Below are positions 1 through 10,926 of a stretch of 43,405 nucleotides of DNA, piece by piece; the first letter of the stretch is position 1, and the number at the start of each line of letters is the position of its first letter. The stretch comes from Streptomyces sp. 15-116A. Lineage in GTDB: Bacteria > Actinomycetota > Actinomycetes > Streptomycetales > Streptomycetaceae. A program made the position numbers and the translations under genes. The stretch spans positions 1-43,405 of the forward strand of contig NZ_JAOCQE010000025.1 of the NCBI RefSeq assembly GCF_025290915.1. The letters are read 5' to 3'. Below the pieces are notes generated by a model. The model worked only from the letters and a program-made list of their open reading frames with translations, did no database searches and was not told the origin of the DNA.

Positions 1-434
1 TGTACGGCAAGCACACCGGCAACACCCCCGACGGCCGCCGTGCGGGTGCCCCGTTCGCGCCCGGAGCCAACCCGATGAACGGCCGCGACCGGCACGGCGT
101 GGCCGCCTCGGCCCTCTCGGTGGCCAAACTCCCCTACGAGCAGGCCCGGGACGGCATCTCGCTGACCACCACGATCACGCCCGAGGGACTGGGGCACGAC
201 CCGGCCGAGCGGTCGGGCCATCTGGTCGGCATCCTCGACGCGTACATGGCGTCCGGCGGCTTCCACATGAACGTCAACGTCCTGGACCGGGCGACGCTCC
301 AGGACGCCATGGAGCACCCGGAGAAGTACCCGGAGCTGACGGTCCGCGTCTCCGGATACGCCGTCAACTTCGTCCGCCTGACCCGCGAGCAGCAGCTCGA
401 CGTGATCAGCCGCACCTTCCACGGAGCACTGTGA
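1..434 (+). CDS. pflB: Pyruvate formate-lyase, C-terminal part (gene cut by window start)
   Basis: Converts pyruvate and CoA to acetyl-CoA and formate in the cytosol by a glycyl-radical mechanism. Only the last 143 codons are present; the frame is open from base 3, so the gene begins upstream of the window. The fragment reads [20 protein letters not shown], then [10 protein letters not shown], both typical of PflB. Near the end it carries the glycine-radical loop [16 protein letters not shown], where the Gly is the residue that is made radical. The protein ends with the usual HGAL-type tail. The stop codon overlaps the GTG start of the activase gene (GTGA), so the two are translationally coupled. 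PFL is oxygen-labile and is uncommon in an aerobic genus; adhE nearby gives the matching ethanol branch. Confidence 0.95.
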   Translation, partial: YGKHTGNTPDGRRAGAPFAPGANPMNGRDRHGVAASALSVAKLPYEQARDGISLTTTITPEGLGHDPAERSGHLVGILDAYMASGGFHMNVNVLDRATLQDAMEHPEKYPELTVRVSGYAVNFVRLTREQQLDVISRTFHGAL

Positions 435-1177
435 ACACCACCATCGCGCCGGTCACGGGCCGCATCCACTCCTGGGACCTGTCCACGGGAGTGGACGGTC
501 CCGGGACCCGGTTCGTGCTCTTCCTCAGCGGCTGCCCCCTGCGCTGCCTGTACTGCGCCAACCCCGACACCTGGCACATGCGCGACGGCAAGGAGGCCAC
601 CGTCGACGAGGTGACGGCCGAGATCGAGAAGTACCGGGCCTTCATCTCCACCGCCGGCGGGGGCGTGACGCTCACCGGCGGCGAGGCGCTGCTGCAGCCC
701 GCGTTCACAGCCGGGATCTTCCGCCGCTGCAAGGAACTCGGACTGCACACCGCCCTGGACACCTCCGGCTTCCTCGGCGCCCGGGCGACCGACGAACTGC
801 TCGCAGACACCGACCTGGTCCTGCTGGACATCAAGTCCTTCGACGTCCGGACCTACCGGAAGCTGACCGGCGGCGACCTCGCCCCGACCCTCAGCTTCGC
901 CACCCGCCTGGACCGGCTCGGGGTCCCGGTGTGGATCCGCTATGTCCTCGTGCCCGGCTGGACCGACGACCCGGCAGCTGTGGACGGGCTCGGCGCGTTC
1001 CTGGCCGGGCTGGGCAATGTCGACCGGGTGGACGTCCTGCCGTTCCACAAGCTCGGCGCCCACAAGTACGACGCCTTGGAGATCCCCTTCCCCCTGCGCG
1101 ACACACCCACGCCAAAGCCGGAGCTGACGGAGAGGGTGCGCGAGCAGTTCCGGGAGCACGGCCTGCGGGCGCTGTGA
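431..1177 (+). CDS. pflA: Pyruvate formate-lyase activating enzyme (radical SAM)
   Basis: Cytosolic radical SAM enzyme that abstracts hydrogen from the PFL glycine and so switches PFL on under anoxia. The 248-residue length is normal for PflA. The CX3CX2C cluster motif is visible as C35-x3-C39-x2-C42 in [16 protein letters not shown], followed by the GG(E)A SAM motif in [11 protein letters not shown] near residue 80. The C-terminal half has the family's [16 protein letters not shown] stretch and DVLPFHKLG. The GTG start at 431 overlaps the pflB stop, so the start is set by coupling. Nothing appears truncated. The next gene in the same direction is 355 bp away. Confidence 0.95.
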   Translation: MNTTIAPVTGRIHSWDLSTGVDGPGTRFVLFLSGCPLRCLYCANPDTWHMRDGKEATVDEVTAEIEKYRAFISTAGGGVTLTGGEALLQPAFTAGIFRRCKELGLHTALDTSGFLGARATDELLADTDLVLLDIKSFDVRTYRKLTGGDLAPTLSFATRLDRLGVPVWIRYVLVPGWTDDPAAVDGLGAFLAGLGNVDRVDVLPFHKLGAHKYDALEIPFPLRDTPTPKPELTERVREQFREHGLRAL

Positions 1178-1199
1178 ACAATGGTCCCGGGGACGAGGC

Positions 1200-1363
1200 A
1201 TCCGTATCGAGGAGCGGACGGCGGACGGGAGGTTCGTGCTGCCGGCGGACCTTCCGGCCTCGACCCGGACGAGGAGAACAGCGTCCTGACGATCATGGTT
1301 CCGGTGCAGGAGACGAGACTGGACCTGGTCCAGGCGGTGCCGCCCCGGTTGAGAGCGGCGTAG
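1200..1363 (+). pseudogene. Hsp20/alpha-crystallin small heat-shock gene remnant
   Basis: In frame 3 from base 1200 the sequence reads IRIEERTADGRFVLPADLP, the opening of the alpha-crystallin domain of actinomycete Hsp20 proteins. One base is missing at about 1255, and the next frame continues GLDPDEENSVLTI, as expected for that family. The match is then lost before a stop at 1361-1363. No proper N-terminus or start is present. HspX-type Hsp20 proteins are classic members of the DosR dormancy regulon, so a decayed copy in this neighbourhood is plausible. The remaining bases of the 1178-1532 gap hold no other gene that I can see. The identification rests on about 32 residues. Confidence 0.55.
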
Positions 1364-1532
1364 GGGAAGAGCAGCACGCGGCCCCGGAACGGGCGATCGA
1401 TGCGGCCCACGGCCGCACCCGCTCGTGTCTGGAGGTCTGTCCTGAGGCGGGCGGCGGTGGCAGCCTGGAGGTGTAAGGGTCCGGAGACGTACTCGCCCAG
1501 GGGCTCGGGGGTGCTCCAGAGGGGAGGACTCG

Positions 1533-2525
1533 GTGTCGACGCACACGCTCACCCGGGAGACGGTGACCGCTCTGGTCCACAACGCGACGACCGCACCGTC
1601 CGTGCACAACGCGCAGCCGTGGCGGTTCCGCTGCTTCCTCGGCACCAGCACCCTCCATCTGCGCTCGGATCCCCAGCGCGCCGTACCGCACACCGACCCT
1701 CATGGCCGTGCCCTCCACCTCGGCTGTGGCGCCGCGCTGATGAACCTGCGGGTCGCGGCCGCGCATGAGGGGTGGCATTTGGAGGCCCGGCTGCTGCCGG
1801 ACCCCTGGGACTCCGAGCTGCTGGCCGCGGTGCGGCTGACAGCCTTCGGGAGCGGCAAGGAAGCCCTCGGCGCGCTGTACCCGGCCGTTCGCCGTCGGCA
1901 CACGAGCCGGTATCCGTTCGAGGAGACGGAGATCCCCGAGGCCGTCCGATCTGAGCTGGCGGAAGCTGCTCGTGACGAAGGCGCCGCGCTGATCTTCCCC
2001 ACCGGATGGCATCTGCAAGAAGTGGTGGAGCGGACGCAGGAGGCCGAATCCCGCAACGTCACCGATCGTGGCATCAGTGAAGATCTGAAGCAGTGGACCC
2101 ACGGTGGTGTCCCCTTCGATCACACGGCCGCCGCAGGGGTGCCGGAGTACGCCTTCGGTCCGCGCAGACTCGGCGGAAGGGCGCCGATGCGTGACTTCGC
2201 CGGCGGGCGGGCGGTGTCAGGCCGTGCCGCTACCGCATTCGAGCACCATCCTCACTTGGCCCTCCTGAGCACGGCACTTGACCGTCCGGAGGACTGGTTG
2301 CGCGCCGGCCAGGCGATGGAGCGGGTCCTTCTGCTGGCCACCCTGAAGGGCCTGTCCAGCTCCTTCGCCGCCCAGGCCCTGGAATGGCCCGACCTGCGCC
2401 GGCCACTGCGCGACCCGGCGACGGGCAGCGGGCACGTGCAGATGATCCTGCGGCTCGGCTACGGCCCGCCCGGCCCCGCGACACCTCGTCGCCCTATGGG
2501 CGATGTGCTCGACATCGAGCCCTGA
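1533..2525 (+). CDS. Acg-family nitroreductase-like protein, copy 1
   Basis: A 330-residue protein of the Acg (Rv2032-like) branch of the FMN nitroreductase fold, a family strongly tied to the DosR/DevR hypoxia regulon in actinobacteria. Its catalytic role is not settled; in mycobacteria these proteins are thought to bind or sequester flavin. Visible family signatures are SVHNAQPWRF at residues 25-34, RRRHTSRYPFE near 115-125, the VPEYAFGPR segment near 205, DWLRAGQAMERVLL near 255, and the C-terminal LRLGYGPPGPATPRRP. The GTG start is chosen because GGGGAGGA lies 8-9 bases upstream. It converges on adhE. It is one of three intact copies and one broken copy in the window, and is closest to the copy at 12514. 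Confidence 0.85.
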   Translation: MSTHTLTRETVTALVHNATTAPSVHNAQPWRFRCFLGTSTLHLRSDPQRAVPHTDPHGRALHLGCGAALMNLRVAAAHEGWHLEARLLPDPWDSELLAAVRLTAFGSGKEALGALYPAVRRRHTSRYPFEETEIPEAVRSELAEAARDEGAALIFPTGWHLQEVVERTQEAESRNVTDRGISEDLKQWTHGGVPFDHTAAAGVPEYAFGPRRLGGRAPMRDFAGGRAVSGRAATAFEHHPHLALLSTALDRPEDWLRAGQAMERVLLLATLKGLSSSFAAQALEWPDLRRPLRDPATGSGHVQMILRLGYGPPGPATPRRPMGDVLDIEP

Positions 2526-2538
2526 CCAGTCACGCCGC

Positions 2539-2567
2539 TGCCCTCGGCCCCCTTCGGGCCCTGGGCA
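2539..2567. terminator. Hairpin between convergent genes
   Basis: TGCCCTCGGCCC and GGGCCCTGGGCA flank a CCTTC loop and can form an imperfect 12-bp GC-rich stem. It fills the 42-bp space between the stop of the Acg gene and the stop of adhE, so it could end both transcripts. No T-tract is present, which is usual in this GC range. Confidence 0.5.
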
Positions 2568-5240
2568 CTACTCGCCGGATACGCCATCCGAGGCGTAGTA
2601 AGCCGCGCGCATGATCTCCTCCATGTCGTCGAGCATGGGCATTCGCGGATTGGCGGGCGCGCACTGGTCCTGATAGGCGTTCAGGGCCTGCTGGGGGAGC
2701 GCGTCGAGGAAGCTGCGCTCGTTCACGCCGAGCGCCTGGAAGGACGGCTCGATACCGACCGCGCCGCGCAGACGCTCGACGGCGTCGGCGAGGGACTCCA
2801 CGCCCTCGGCCGGGGTGGTGGCGGGCAGGCCGAGGGTGCGGGCGATGTCCTGGAAGCGGTCGGGGGCGCGGTAGTTCTCGTACTTGGGCCAGCCGGTCAG
2901 CTTGGTCGGGACCGTGCCGTTGTAGCGGATGACGTGGGGGAGCAGGACGGCGTTGGTGCGGCCGTGGGCGATGTGGAAGGTGGCGCCGAGGGTGTGGGAC
3001 ATGGCGTGGACGATGCCGAGGAAGGCGTTGCCGAAGGCCATGCCCGCGATGGTGCCGGCGTTGTGCATCTTCTCCTGCGCGTCCGGGCGGGCCGCACGGT
3101 CGTTCACGGCCGCTTCGATGTTGTCGAAGATCAGGCGGATCGCGTGCAGGGCGAGTCCGTCGGTGAAGTCGTTGGCGTAGACGGAGACGTACGCCTCGAT
3201 GGCGTGAGTGAGGGCGTCGAAGCCGCTGTCGGCGGCCAGCACCGGGGGCAGTTCGGTGGCGAGCAGCGGGTCGACGATGGCCACGCTGGGGGTGAGGGCA
3301 TAGTCGGCCAGCGGGTACTTCTTGCCCGTGGCGGGGTCGGAGATGACGGCGAAGGGGGTGACCTCGGCGCCGGTGCCGGAGGTGGTGGGCACGCACACCA
3401 GGCGGGCGATCTTGCCGAGGACAGGGAAGCGGAAGGCACGCTTGCGGATGTCGGAGAACTTGTGCCGCATGTCGGCGAAGTCGATGTCCTTGCCCTCGGC
3501 CTGCTGCTCGTACAGCAACCACATCACCTTGGCCGCGTCCATGGGGGAGCCGCCGCCGAGCGCGATGATGGTGTCGGGGCGGAAGTCGCCCATGAGGCGG
3601 GCGCCGCGGCGGACGGAGTCGATGCTCGGCTCGGGCTCGACGTTGTCGATGATCTGGACGGTCACCGGCTCGCGGCGGCGCTGCAGGACGTGGGTGACGC
3701 GGTCGACGAAGCCGAGACGGGTCATGGTCGCGTCGGTGACGATCGTGACGCGGTGGATGTCCGGCATGGCCTGCAGGTAGCGGATGGCCTGCGGCTCGAA
3801 GTAGATCTTCGGCGGGACCTTGAACCACTGGAGGTTGTTGCGGCGGGTGCTCACCCGCTTGACGTTCAGCAGCTGGGGAGCGGAGACGTTGTTGGACACC
3901 GAGGTGCTGCCCCAGGAGCCGCAGCCCAGGGTCAGGGAGGGCAGCAGGTTGTTGTAGATGCCGCCGATGGCGCCTTGCGAGGAGGGCGAGTTGACGATGA
4001 CCCGTACGGTCTTCATGCGCTTCCCGTACGCCTCGGCCAGTTCGCGGTCCTCGGTGTGGATGACGGAGCTGTGGCCCTGTCCGTGGAAGGCGACCATGTC
4101 GGCGGCGAGATCGAAGCCCTGCTGCTCGGAGCAGGCGCGCAGCACGGCAAGGACCGGGCAGAGCTTCTCGCGGGTCAGCGGCTCGTCCGGGCCGACCCGC
4201 TCGGCCTCGACCAGGATGACCGAGGTGTCCGCGGGCACGGTGAAACCGGCCTGTTCGGCGATCCACTGAGGGCTCTGGCCGACCGCCGCCGCGTTCACCT
4301 TGGGCTCGCAGCCCCTGTTCGAGGCGTCGGCGGGGAAGAGGAACCGCTCCAGCTTCGCCTTCTCCTCGGCGGTCGCCAGGTGGGCGTGCAGCGTGCGGAA
4401 CTCGGCGAGGGCGGCGTCGTAGATCTCCTCGTCCAGGATGATGGCCTGCTCGGAGGCGCAGATCATGCCGTTGTCGAACGACTTGGACAGCACCAGGTCG
4501 TTGACGGCCCGGCGCAGCTTCGCGCTCCGGTGCAAGTACGCCGGGACGTTGCCGGCGCCCACGCCCAGGGCGGGCTTTCCGGCCGAGTAGGCGGCCTTGA
4601 CCATGGCGTTGCCGCCGGTGGCGAGGATGAGGGAGACACCCGGGTGGTGCATGAGTGTCCTGGTCGCCTCGACGGACGGGGTCTCGATGAACTGGACGCA
4701 GTGCTCCGGCGCGCCGGCGGCCAGGGCGGCGTCGCGCACGATCCGGGCCGCTTCGGCGCTGCAGTGCTGGGCGGAGGGGTGGAAGGCGAAGACGACCGGG
4801 TTGCGGGTCTTCAGCGCCATCAGTGCCTTGAAGATCGTGGTGGAGGTCGGGTTGGTGACGGGCGTGATCGCGCACACCACGCCGACCGGTTCCGCGATCT
4901 CGACGATGTCCTCGATGTCGTCGCGGGCGATGACGCCGACAGTCTTCATGTGGCCCATGCTGTGCGTGACGTGCTCGCACGCGAACATGTTCTTGGCGGC
5001 CTTGTCCTCGAAGACCCCGCGTCCGGTCTCCTCCACCGCGAGCCGTGCGAGCGTGGTGTGACGGTCCAGGGCGGCGACCGATGCCTTGTTGACGATGTGG
5101 TCGACCTGCTCCTGGTCGAGCCCTTCATAGTCGGCCAGAGCCTTGAGCCCGTTCGTGACCAGCCGGTCGACGGCGACGGCGATGTCCGACGGCGCCTCGG
5201 CGGGGGCAGCGGTCGCGGTTCGGTCGGCGTGGCGGGTCAT
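2568..5240 (-). CDS. adhE: Bifunctional acetaldehyde-CoA / alcohol dehydrogenase
   Basis: Reduces acetyl-CoA to acetaldehyde and then to ethanol, using two NADH, in the cytosol; AdhE usually forms spirosome filaments. The 890-residue length matches the family (E. coli 891). The N-terminal aldehyde dehydrogenase domain (about 20-430) shows GVVCAITPVTNPTSTT and the catalytic Cys at residue 261 in NGMICASEQAI. The C-terminal iron alcohol dehydrogenase domain (about 470-885) shows GGGSPMDAAKVMW and the metal-binding histidines in IVHAMSHTLGATFHIAHG. The ATG at 5240 is preferred over longer upstream frames because GGAGG lies 7-8 bases before it and the domain begins soon after. With pflB it gives a complete mixed-acid-type ethanol route. 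A candidate DevR box lies at 5407-5420. Confidence 0.97.
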   Translation of the reverse strand: MTRHADRTATAAPAEAPSDIAVAVDRLVTNGLKALADYEGLDQEQVDHIVNKASVAALDRHTTLARLAVEETGRGVFEDKAAKNMFACEHVTHSMGHMKTVGVIARDDIEDIVEIAEPVGVVCAITPVTNPTSTTIFKALMALKTRNPVVFAFHPSAQHCSAEAARIVRDAALAAGAPEHCVQFIETPSVEATRTLMHHPGVSLILATGGNAMVKAAYSAGKPALGVGAGNVPAYLHRSAKLRRAVNDLVLSKSFDNGMICASEQAIILDEEIYDAALAEFRTLHAHLATAEEKAKLERFLFPADASNRGCEPKVNAAAVGQSPQWIAEQAGFTVPADTSVILVEAERVGPDEPLTREKLCPVLAVLRACSEQQGFDLAADMVAFHGQGHSSVIHTEDRELAEAYGKRMKTVRVIVNSPSSQGAIGGIYNNLLPSLTLGCGSWGSTSVSNNVSAPQLLNVKRVSTRRNNLQWFKVPPKIYFEPQAIRYLQAMPDIHRVTIVTDATMTRLGFVDRVTHVLQRRREPVTVQIIDNVEPEPSIDSVRRGARLMGDFRPDTIIALGGGSPMDAAKVMWLLYEQQAEGKDIDFADMRHKFSDIRKRAFRFPVLGKIARLVCVPTTSGTGAEVTPFAVISDPATGKKYPLADYALTPSVAIVDPLLATELPPVLAADSGFDALTHAIEAYVSVYANDFTDGLALHAIRLIFDNIEAAVNDRAARPDAQEKMHNAGTIAGMAFGNAFLGIVHAMSHTLGATFHIAHGRTNAVLLPHVIRYNGTVPTKLTGWPKYENYRAPDRFQDIARTLGLPATTPAEGVESLADAVERLRGAVGIEPSFQALGVNERSFLDALPQQALNAYQDQCAPANPRMPMLDDMEEIMRAAYYASDGVSGE

Positions 5241-5740
5241 GTGTGTGCCTCCGTGGTCGAGAGGTGAGGCCGCACGGTCTGCGGCCCGTACAGGAACGGG
5301 TACTCCGGGGAAGCGGTCTGGCTCCACCAGCAGCGTCTCTCCGGCGCCGCTTCGCTGTGCAGGTCCTGCGGGTCCTGGGCGGGCGTCTGACCGGCCCTGA
5401 TGACCCGGGCCGGGTGGCCCCACCGTGCCGTGCTCGCGTGGTGGGCGGAGCGGCGCGGAGCTTGCGGGAAAGAGCGTTTCCGCCGTCGGCGGACCCCGCT
5501 GCCTGTAGCCGGATACGGCGTGGTGCGGACGGGGCCACATCCCGGTCCGGGCCCAGCGGGCATCGTCGGCTGAGAAGGGCTTCCTGGGCTGGAACGGTTG
5601 GACAGGAGCTTCGGCCATCCACATCGCCCCGTTGACGGACCAGGCGGTTCAGCAGCAGGTCGGCCGCGGTGAGGGCTGCTCGCTCGCACCGCGGCCGTGG
5701 ACGAGTGGCCGGCTTACTCGTGTGGGTGCCGGGCGCCCCG
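5241..5740. other. Non-coding gap upstream of adhE
   Basis: Five hundred bases between the adhE start and the pyruvate phosphate dikinase stop. I find no reading frame with a recognisable domain and ribosome site on either strand; the long open frames here are shadows caused by high GC. The part nearest adhE should hold its promoter, and a DevR-like near-palindrome lies at 5407-5420. The remainder, about 5430-5740, has no structure that I can name. Confidence 0.5.
5407..5420. promoter_or_regulatory. Candidate DevR/OsdR-type box upstream of adhE
   Basis: GGGCCGGGTGGCCC has the GGGCC-N4-GGCCC layout repeated throughout this window. It lies 167 bp before the adhE ATG, which is farther than the usual 75-115 bp seen at the other genes, so either the transcript leader is long or the site is weaker. 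Confidence 0.4.
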
Positions 5741-8425
<2,685 letters not shown>

Positions 8426-8527
8426 GACAGTGCTGTTCCTTCCTGCTGAGCAGGGGCAGGTATGCGCCTAGCCGCCGACCGAACTGCACCCGAGAGGTGC
8501 ACGAGGCGCGGCGGCCATGCGGGAGGG

Positions 8528-9538
8528 TCACATCTCGAAGACGATGCGCGCCTTGATCTGGCCGTTCAGGACTTCTTCGATGGACTCGTTGACGGTCTCC
8601 AGCGGCCGGGTCTCGTAGATGACCTTGGTGCGTCCGGCGGCGTGCAGCTGGAAGACCTCGTCCAGGTCCTGGCGGGTGCCGACGATGGAGCCGATGACGG
8701 AGGTGCCGTTCAGGACGGTGTCGAAGATCGGTACCCGGATGGTGCCGCCGGCGGGCAGGGCGACCATGACCAGCTTGCCGCCGCGCCGCAGCCCGCCGTA
8801 CACGGAGGCGAACGCCTGCTCGTTGACGGCCAGCGCGATCGCCGCGTGCGCGCCCCCGTGCCGCCTGAGCACCTCGGCCGGGTCCTCCTTGCGGGCGTCG
8901 ATCAGGATGTCGGCGCCGAGCTCCCGGGCCAGTTCGAGCTTGTCGTCGGTGACGTCGATCGCGGCGACCGTGGCCCCGGCGATCTTCGCGTACTGCACGG
9001 CCAGGTGGCCGAGGCCGCCGACGCCGGAGATCGCCACGAGCTGGGTGGGCCGTACGTCGGCGACCTTCAGCGCCTTGTACGTGGTCACGCCGGCGCAGGT
9101 CAGCGGGGCCGCGTCGCGCGGGTCGACGCCCTCGGGGACCACAGTGGCGAAGTCGGCCGGGGCGAGCATCTTCTCGGCGTACCCGCCGTCCACGCTGTAG
9201 CCGGTGTTCTGCTGCTGCTCGCACAGGGTCTCCCAGCCGGACAGGCAGTGCTCGCACCGCCCGCAGGCCCAGCCCAGCCAGGGCACGGCCACTCGCTGGC
9301 CGACCGCCAGGTGGGTCACGCCGTCGCCGAGCGCCTCGACGACGCCGACGCCTTCGTGGCCGGGAACGAACGGCGGGGACGGCTTGACGGGCCAGTCACC
9401 GTGCGCGGCGTGGATGTCGGTGTGGCACAGCCCGGACGCCTCGACCCGGATGCGGGCCTGGCCCGGACCGGGCTCCGGATCCGGACGCTCCTCGATCACC
9501 AGCGGTTCGCCGAAGGACCGGACGACTGCTGCCTTCAT
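8528..9538 (-). CDS. Zinc-dependent alcohol dehydrogenase (AdhP/AdhT type)
   Basis: A cytosolic, NAD(P)-dependent medium-chain alcohol dehydrogenase of 336 residues, likely reducing acetaldehyde to ethanol or the reverse. The catalytic zinc ligands are Cys38 in GLCHTDIHAAHGDWP and the His-Glu pair in PGHEGVGVVEALGDG. The structural zinc cysteines are in CGRCEHCLSGWETLC. The nucleotide-binding motif GVGGLGHLAVQYAK follows near residue 165. The ATG at 9538 is chosen because AGGAGGAG sits 6-7 bases upstream; the frame stays open farther upstream without any similarity. It is divergent from the response regulator gene. A DevR-like box lies 91 bp before its start, so low oxygen may induce it. Confidence 0.93.
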   Translation of the reverse strand: MKAAVVRSFGEPLVIEERPDPEPGPGQARIRVEASGLCHTDIHAAHGDWPVKPSPPFVPGHEGVGVVEALGDGVTHLAVGQRVAVPWLGWACGRCEHCLSGWETLCEQQQNTGYSVDGGYAEKMLAPADFATVVPEGVDPRDAAPLTCAGVTTYKALKVADVRPTQLVAISGVGGLGHLAVQYAKIAGATVAAIDVTDDKLELARELGADILIDARKEDPAEVLRRHGGAHAAIALAVNEQAFASVYGGLRRGGKLVMVALPAGGTIRVPIFDTVLNGTSVIGSIVGTRQDLDEVFQLHAAGRTKVIYETRPLETVNESIEEVLNGQIKARIVFEM

Positions 9539-9628
9539 GGACTCCTCCTCAGACTCTGTCGGCGCGATGCGGTTCCAGAGTCGGCCGCCGCCCGGTACTG
9601 CGGCAGGTGCTGGACGTCCTCGCGAGTG

Positions 9629-9642
9629 GGGCCGGTCGGCCC
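9629..9642. promoter_or_regulatory. Candidate DevR/OsdR-type box upstream of adh
   Basis: GGGCCGGTCGGCCC is almost a perfect palindrome and lies 91 bp before the alcohol dehydrogenase ATG. The four-base spacer and five-base arms match the layout of the mycobacterial DosR box (GGGAC-N4-GTCCC). Confidence 0.55.
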
Positions 9643-9975
9643 TGAGCCGCGCGGCAACGGACCCCTCGGTCCGGCGGAATGCGCTGCCGTGGGATGAGCC
9701 ACGGCGTTCGGTGGGCGGCATGATGCAGTGCCGCCGGCCGCGCCCTCGTGTAGATCCGGCCCGCCGGGCGACACCCAGGCCGCCGGGCTGATCCGCTGCG
9801 AGTCCAGCCGTGCGGTGCCGTGATACGCGGGACGGCCACGGCGTAGCCGGCCACCCGGCCCCATCGGGAGCGGCGGGCACACGCCGCCGGAGGCGTGACC
9901 GAGCCCGACCGTCCGGACGACCGAGATGTGGAGATCCGATGGGGTACCCCGCGGGAGGACAGGGAGGTGCCAGTA

Positions 9976-9989
9976 GGGCCGACCGGCCC
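9976..9989. promoter_or_regulatory. Candidate DevR/OsdR-type box upstream of the response regulator
   Basis: GGGCCGACCGGCCC is identical to the core of the site at 33247-33260 and the reverse complement of the site at 9629-9642. It sits 116 bp before the regulator ATG, which suggests autoregulation. Confidence 0.55.
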
Positions 9990-10053
9990 TGGCCCTTTGG
10001 CCCGGGATCGCGCAAGATCTGCGGTAGGCAAGGACCGGTCGCACTCATGGGCG

Positions 10054-10071
10054 AAGTCCGGTACGGGACTT
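10054..10071. promoter_or_regulatory. Inverted repeat just before the response regulator gene
   Basis: AAGTCC and GGACTT flank a six-base spacer. The right arm overlaps GGGACTTAAG (10065-10074), which resembles the left half and centre of the mycobacterial DosR box. It lies 34-52 bp before the ATG, so it could be a second operator or part of the leader. Confidence 0.3.
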
Positions 10072-10105
10072 AAGACGGCGCAGAACGCAGAACAAGGAGT
10101 ATCTG

Positions 10106-10798
10106 ATGGCGGACGGCGAGCAGCCCGGCCCCGACAACCCGATCCGGGTCTTCCTGCTGGACGACCACGAGGTGGTACGGCGCGGGGTGCACGATCTGCT
10201 GGACGACGAGCCGGACATCACCGTGGTCGGCGAGGCCGCCAATGCCGATCAGGCCCTGACCCGTGTGCCCGCGCTGCGCCCCCAGGTCGCGGTGCTGGAT
10301 GTGCGCCTGCCGGACGGCGACGGGGTGAGCGTGTGCCGGGAGCTGCGCTCTCGGATGCCGGAACTGGCCTGCCTGATGCTGACTTCGTTCGACGACGAGG
10401 AGGCCCTGCTGGACTCGATCATGGCCGGGGCGTCCGGGTACGTACTGAAGCAGATCCAGGGCTCGGACCTGGTATCGGCCGTGCGCACGGTGGCCAAGGG
10501 CCAGTCCCTGCTCGACCCCAGCGCCACCGCCAAGCTGATGGCCCGGTTGCGTCAGGGCCAGGAGCCGGAGCCCGAGCCGGACGCCCTGCCGGGCCTGACC
10601 GACCGGGAGCGGGAGATCCTGGCCCTGATCGGTGAAGGACTGACCAACCGGCAGATCGGCCAGCGGCTCTACCTCGCCGAGAAGACGGTGAAGAACCACA
10701 TCTCCCGGCTGCTGGCCAAACTCGGGGTGGAGCGCCGCATCCAGGCCGCCGTCATCGCCACCCAGGCCCAGGACCGGCTGAAGGAACAAGGCCACTGA
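10106..10798 (+). CDS. devR: DevR/DosR-like NarL-family response regulator
   Basis: A 230-residue two-component response regulator, very likely the transcription factor of this island. The receiver domain (about 12-130) has the acidic pair D19-D20 in LLDDHEVVR, the phospho-acceptor D65 in [13 protein letters not shown], and a conserved Lys in [12 protein letters not shown]. The C-terminal LuxR-type helix-turn-helix (about 165-225) reads [20 protein letters not shown] and then [20 protein letters not shown], very close to DevR. AAGGAG lies 8 bases before the ATG. No sensor kinase is adjacent; a kinase end at 43188-43405 is the only one in the window. The symbol reflects similarity; a streptomycete annotator might use osdR. 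Its targets are inferred from the near-palindromes found upstream of its neighbours. Confidence 0.88.
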   Translation: MADGEQPGPDNPIRVFLLDDHEVVRRGVHDLLDDEPDITVVGEAANADQALTRVPALRPQVAVLDVRLPDGDGVSVCRELRSRMPELACLMLTSFDDEEALLDSIMAGASGYVLKQIQGSDLVSAVRTVAKGQSLLDPSATAKLMARLRQGQEPEPEPDALPGLTDREREILALIGEGLTNRQIGQRLYLAEKTVKNHISRLLAKLGVERRIQAAVIATQAQDRLKEQGH

Positions 10799-10818
10799 GA
10801 CCCGCGCGGCGAGCTGTG

Positions 10819-10832
10819 GGGCCGAACGTCCC
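10819..10832. promoter_or_regulatory. Candidate DevR/OsdR-type box upstream of gap
   Basis: GGGCCGAACGTCCC combines one GGGCC arm with one GTCCC arm and lies 94 bp before the GAPDH ATG. The same 14 bases recur exactly at 16685-16698. Confidence 0.55.
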
Positions 10833-10926
10833 CCGGCTCGCCCCCGTACGGCCCATGCCCGATCGCATCCCCGGCCAGCAGGCTGGCAGCGCAGACAGAC
10901 GCGGATCGATCGGGAGGACGACGGAC

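Larger units (their letters stand above)
9539..10105. other. Divergent control region between adh and the response regulator
   Basis: The 567 bases between two diverging genes hold no convincing reading frame. They contain two matched near-palindromes, one placed for each gene (9629-9642 and 9976-9989), and a small inverted repeat just before the regulator gene (10054-10071). Confidence 0.55.

Noticed and set aside
2530..4980. 816-codon minus-strand frame inside adhE
   Set aside because: Out-of-frame reading of adhE, dominated by Arg/Pro/His; the true frame has all AdhE motifs.
2934..5267. 777-codon plus-strand open frame opposite adhE
   Set aside because: It is an antisense shadow of a certain gene, built of Val/Gly/Asp/Ala repeats from GC-rich codons, with no domain.
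9895..10635. 246-codon plus-strand frame running into the response regulator
   Set aside because: Overlaps the regulator gene in another frame and has no domain or ribosome site.
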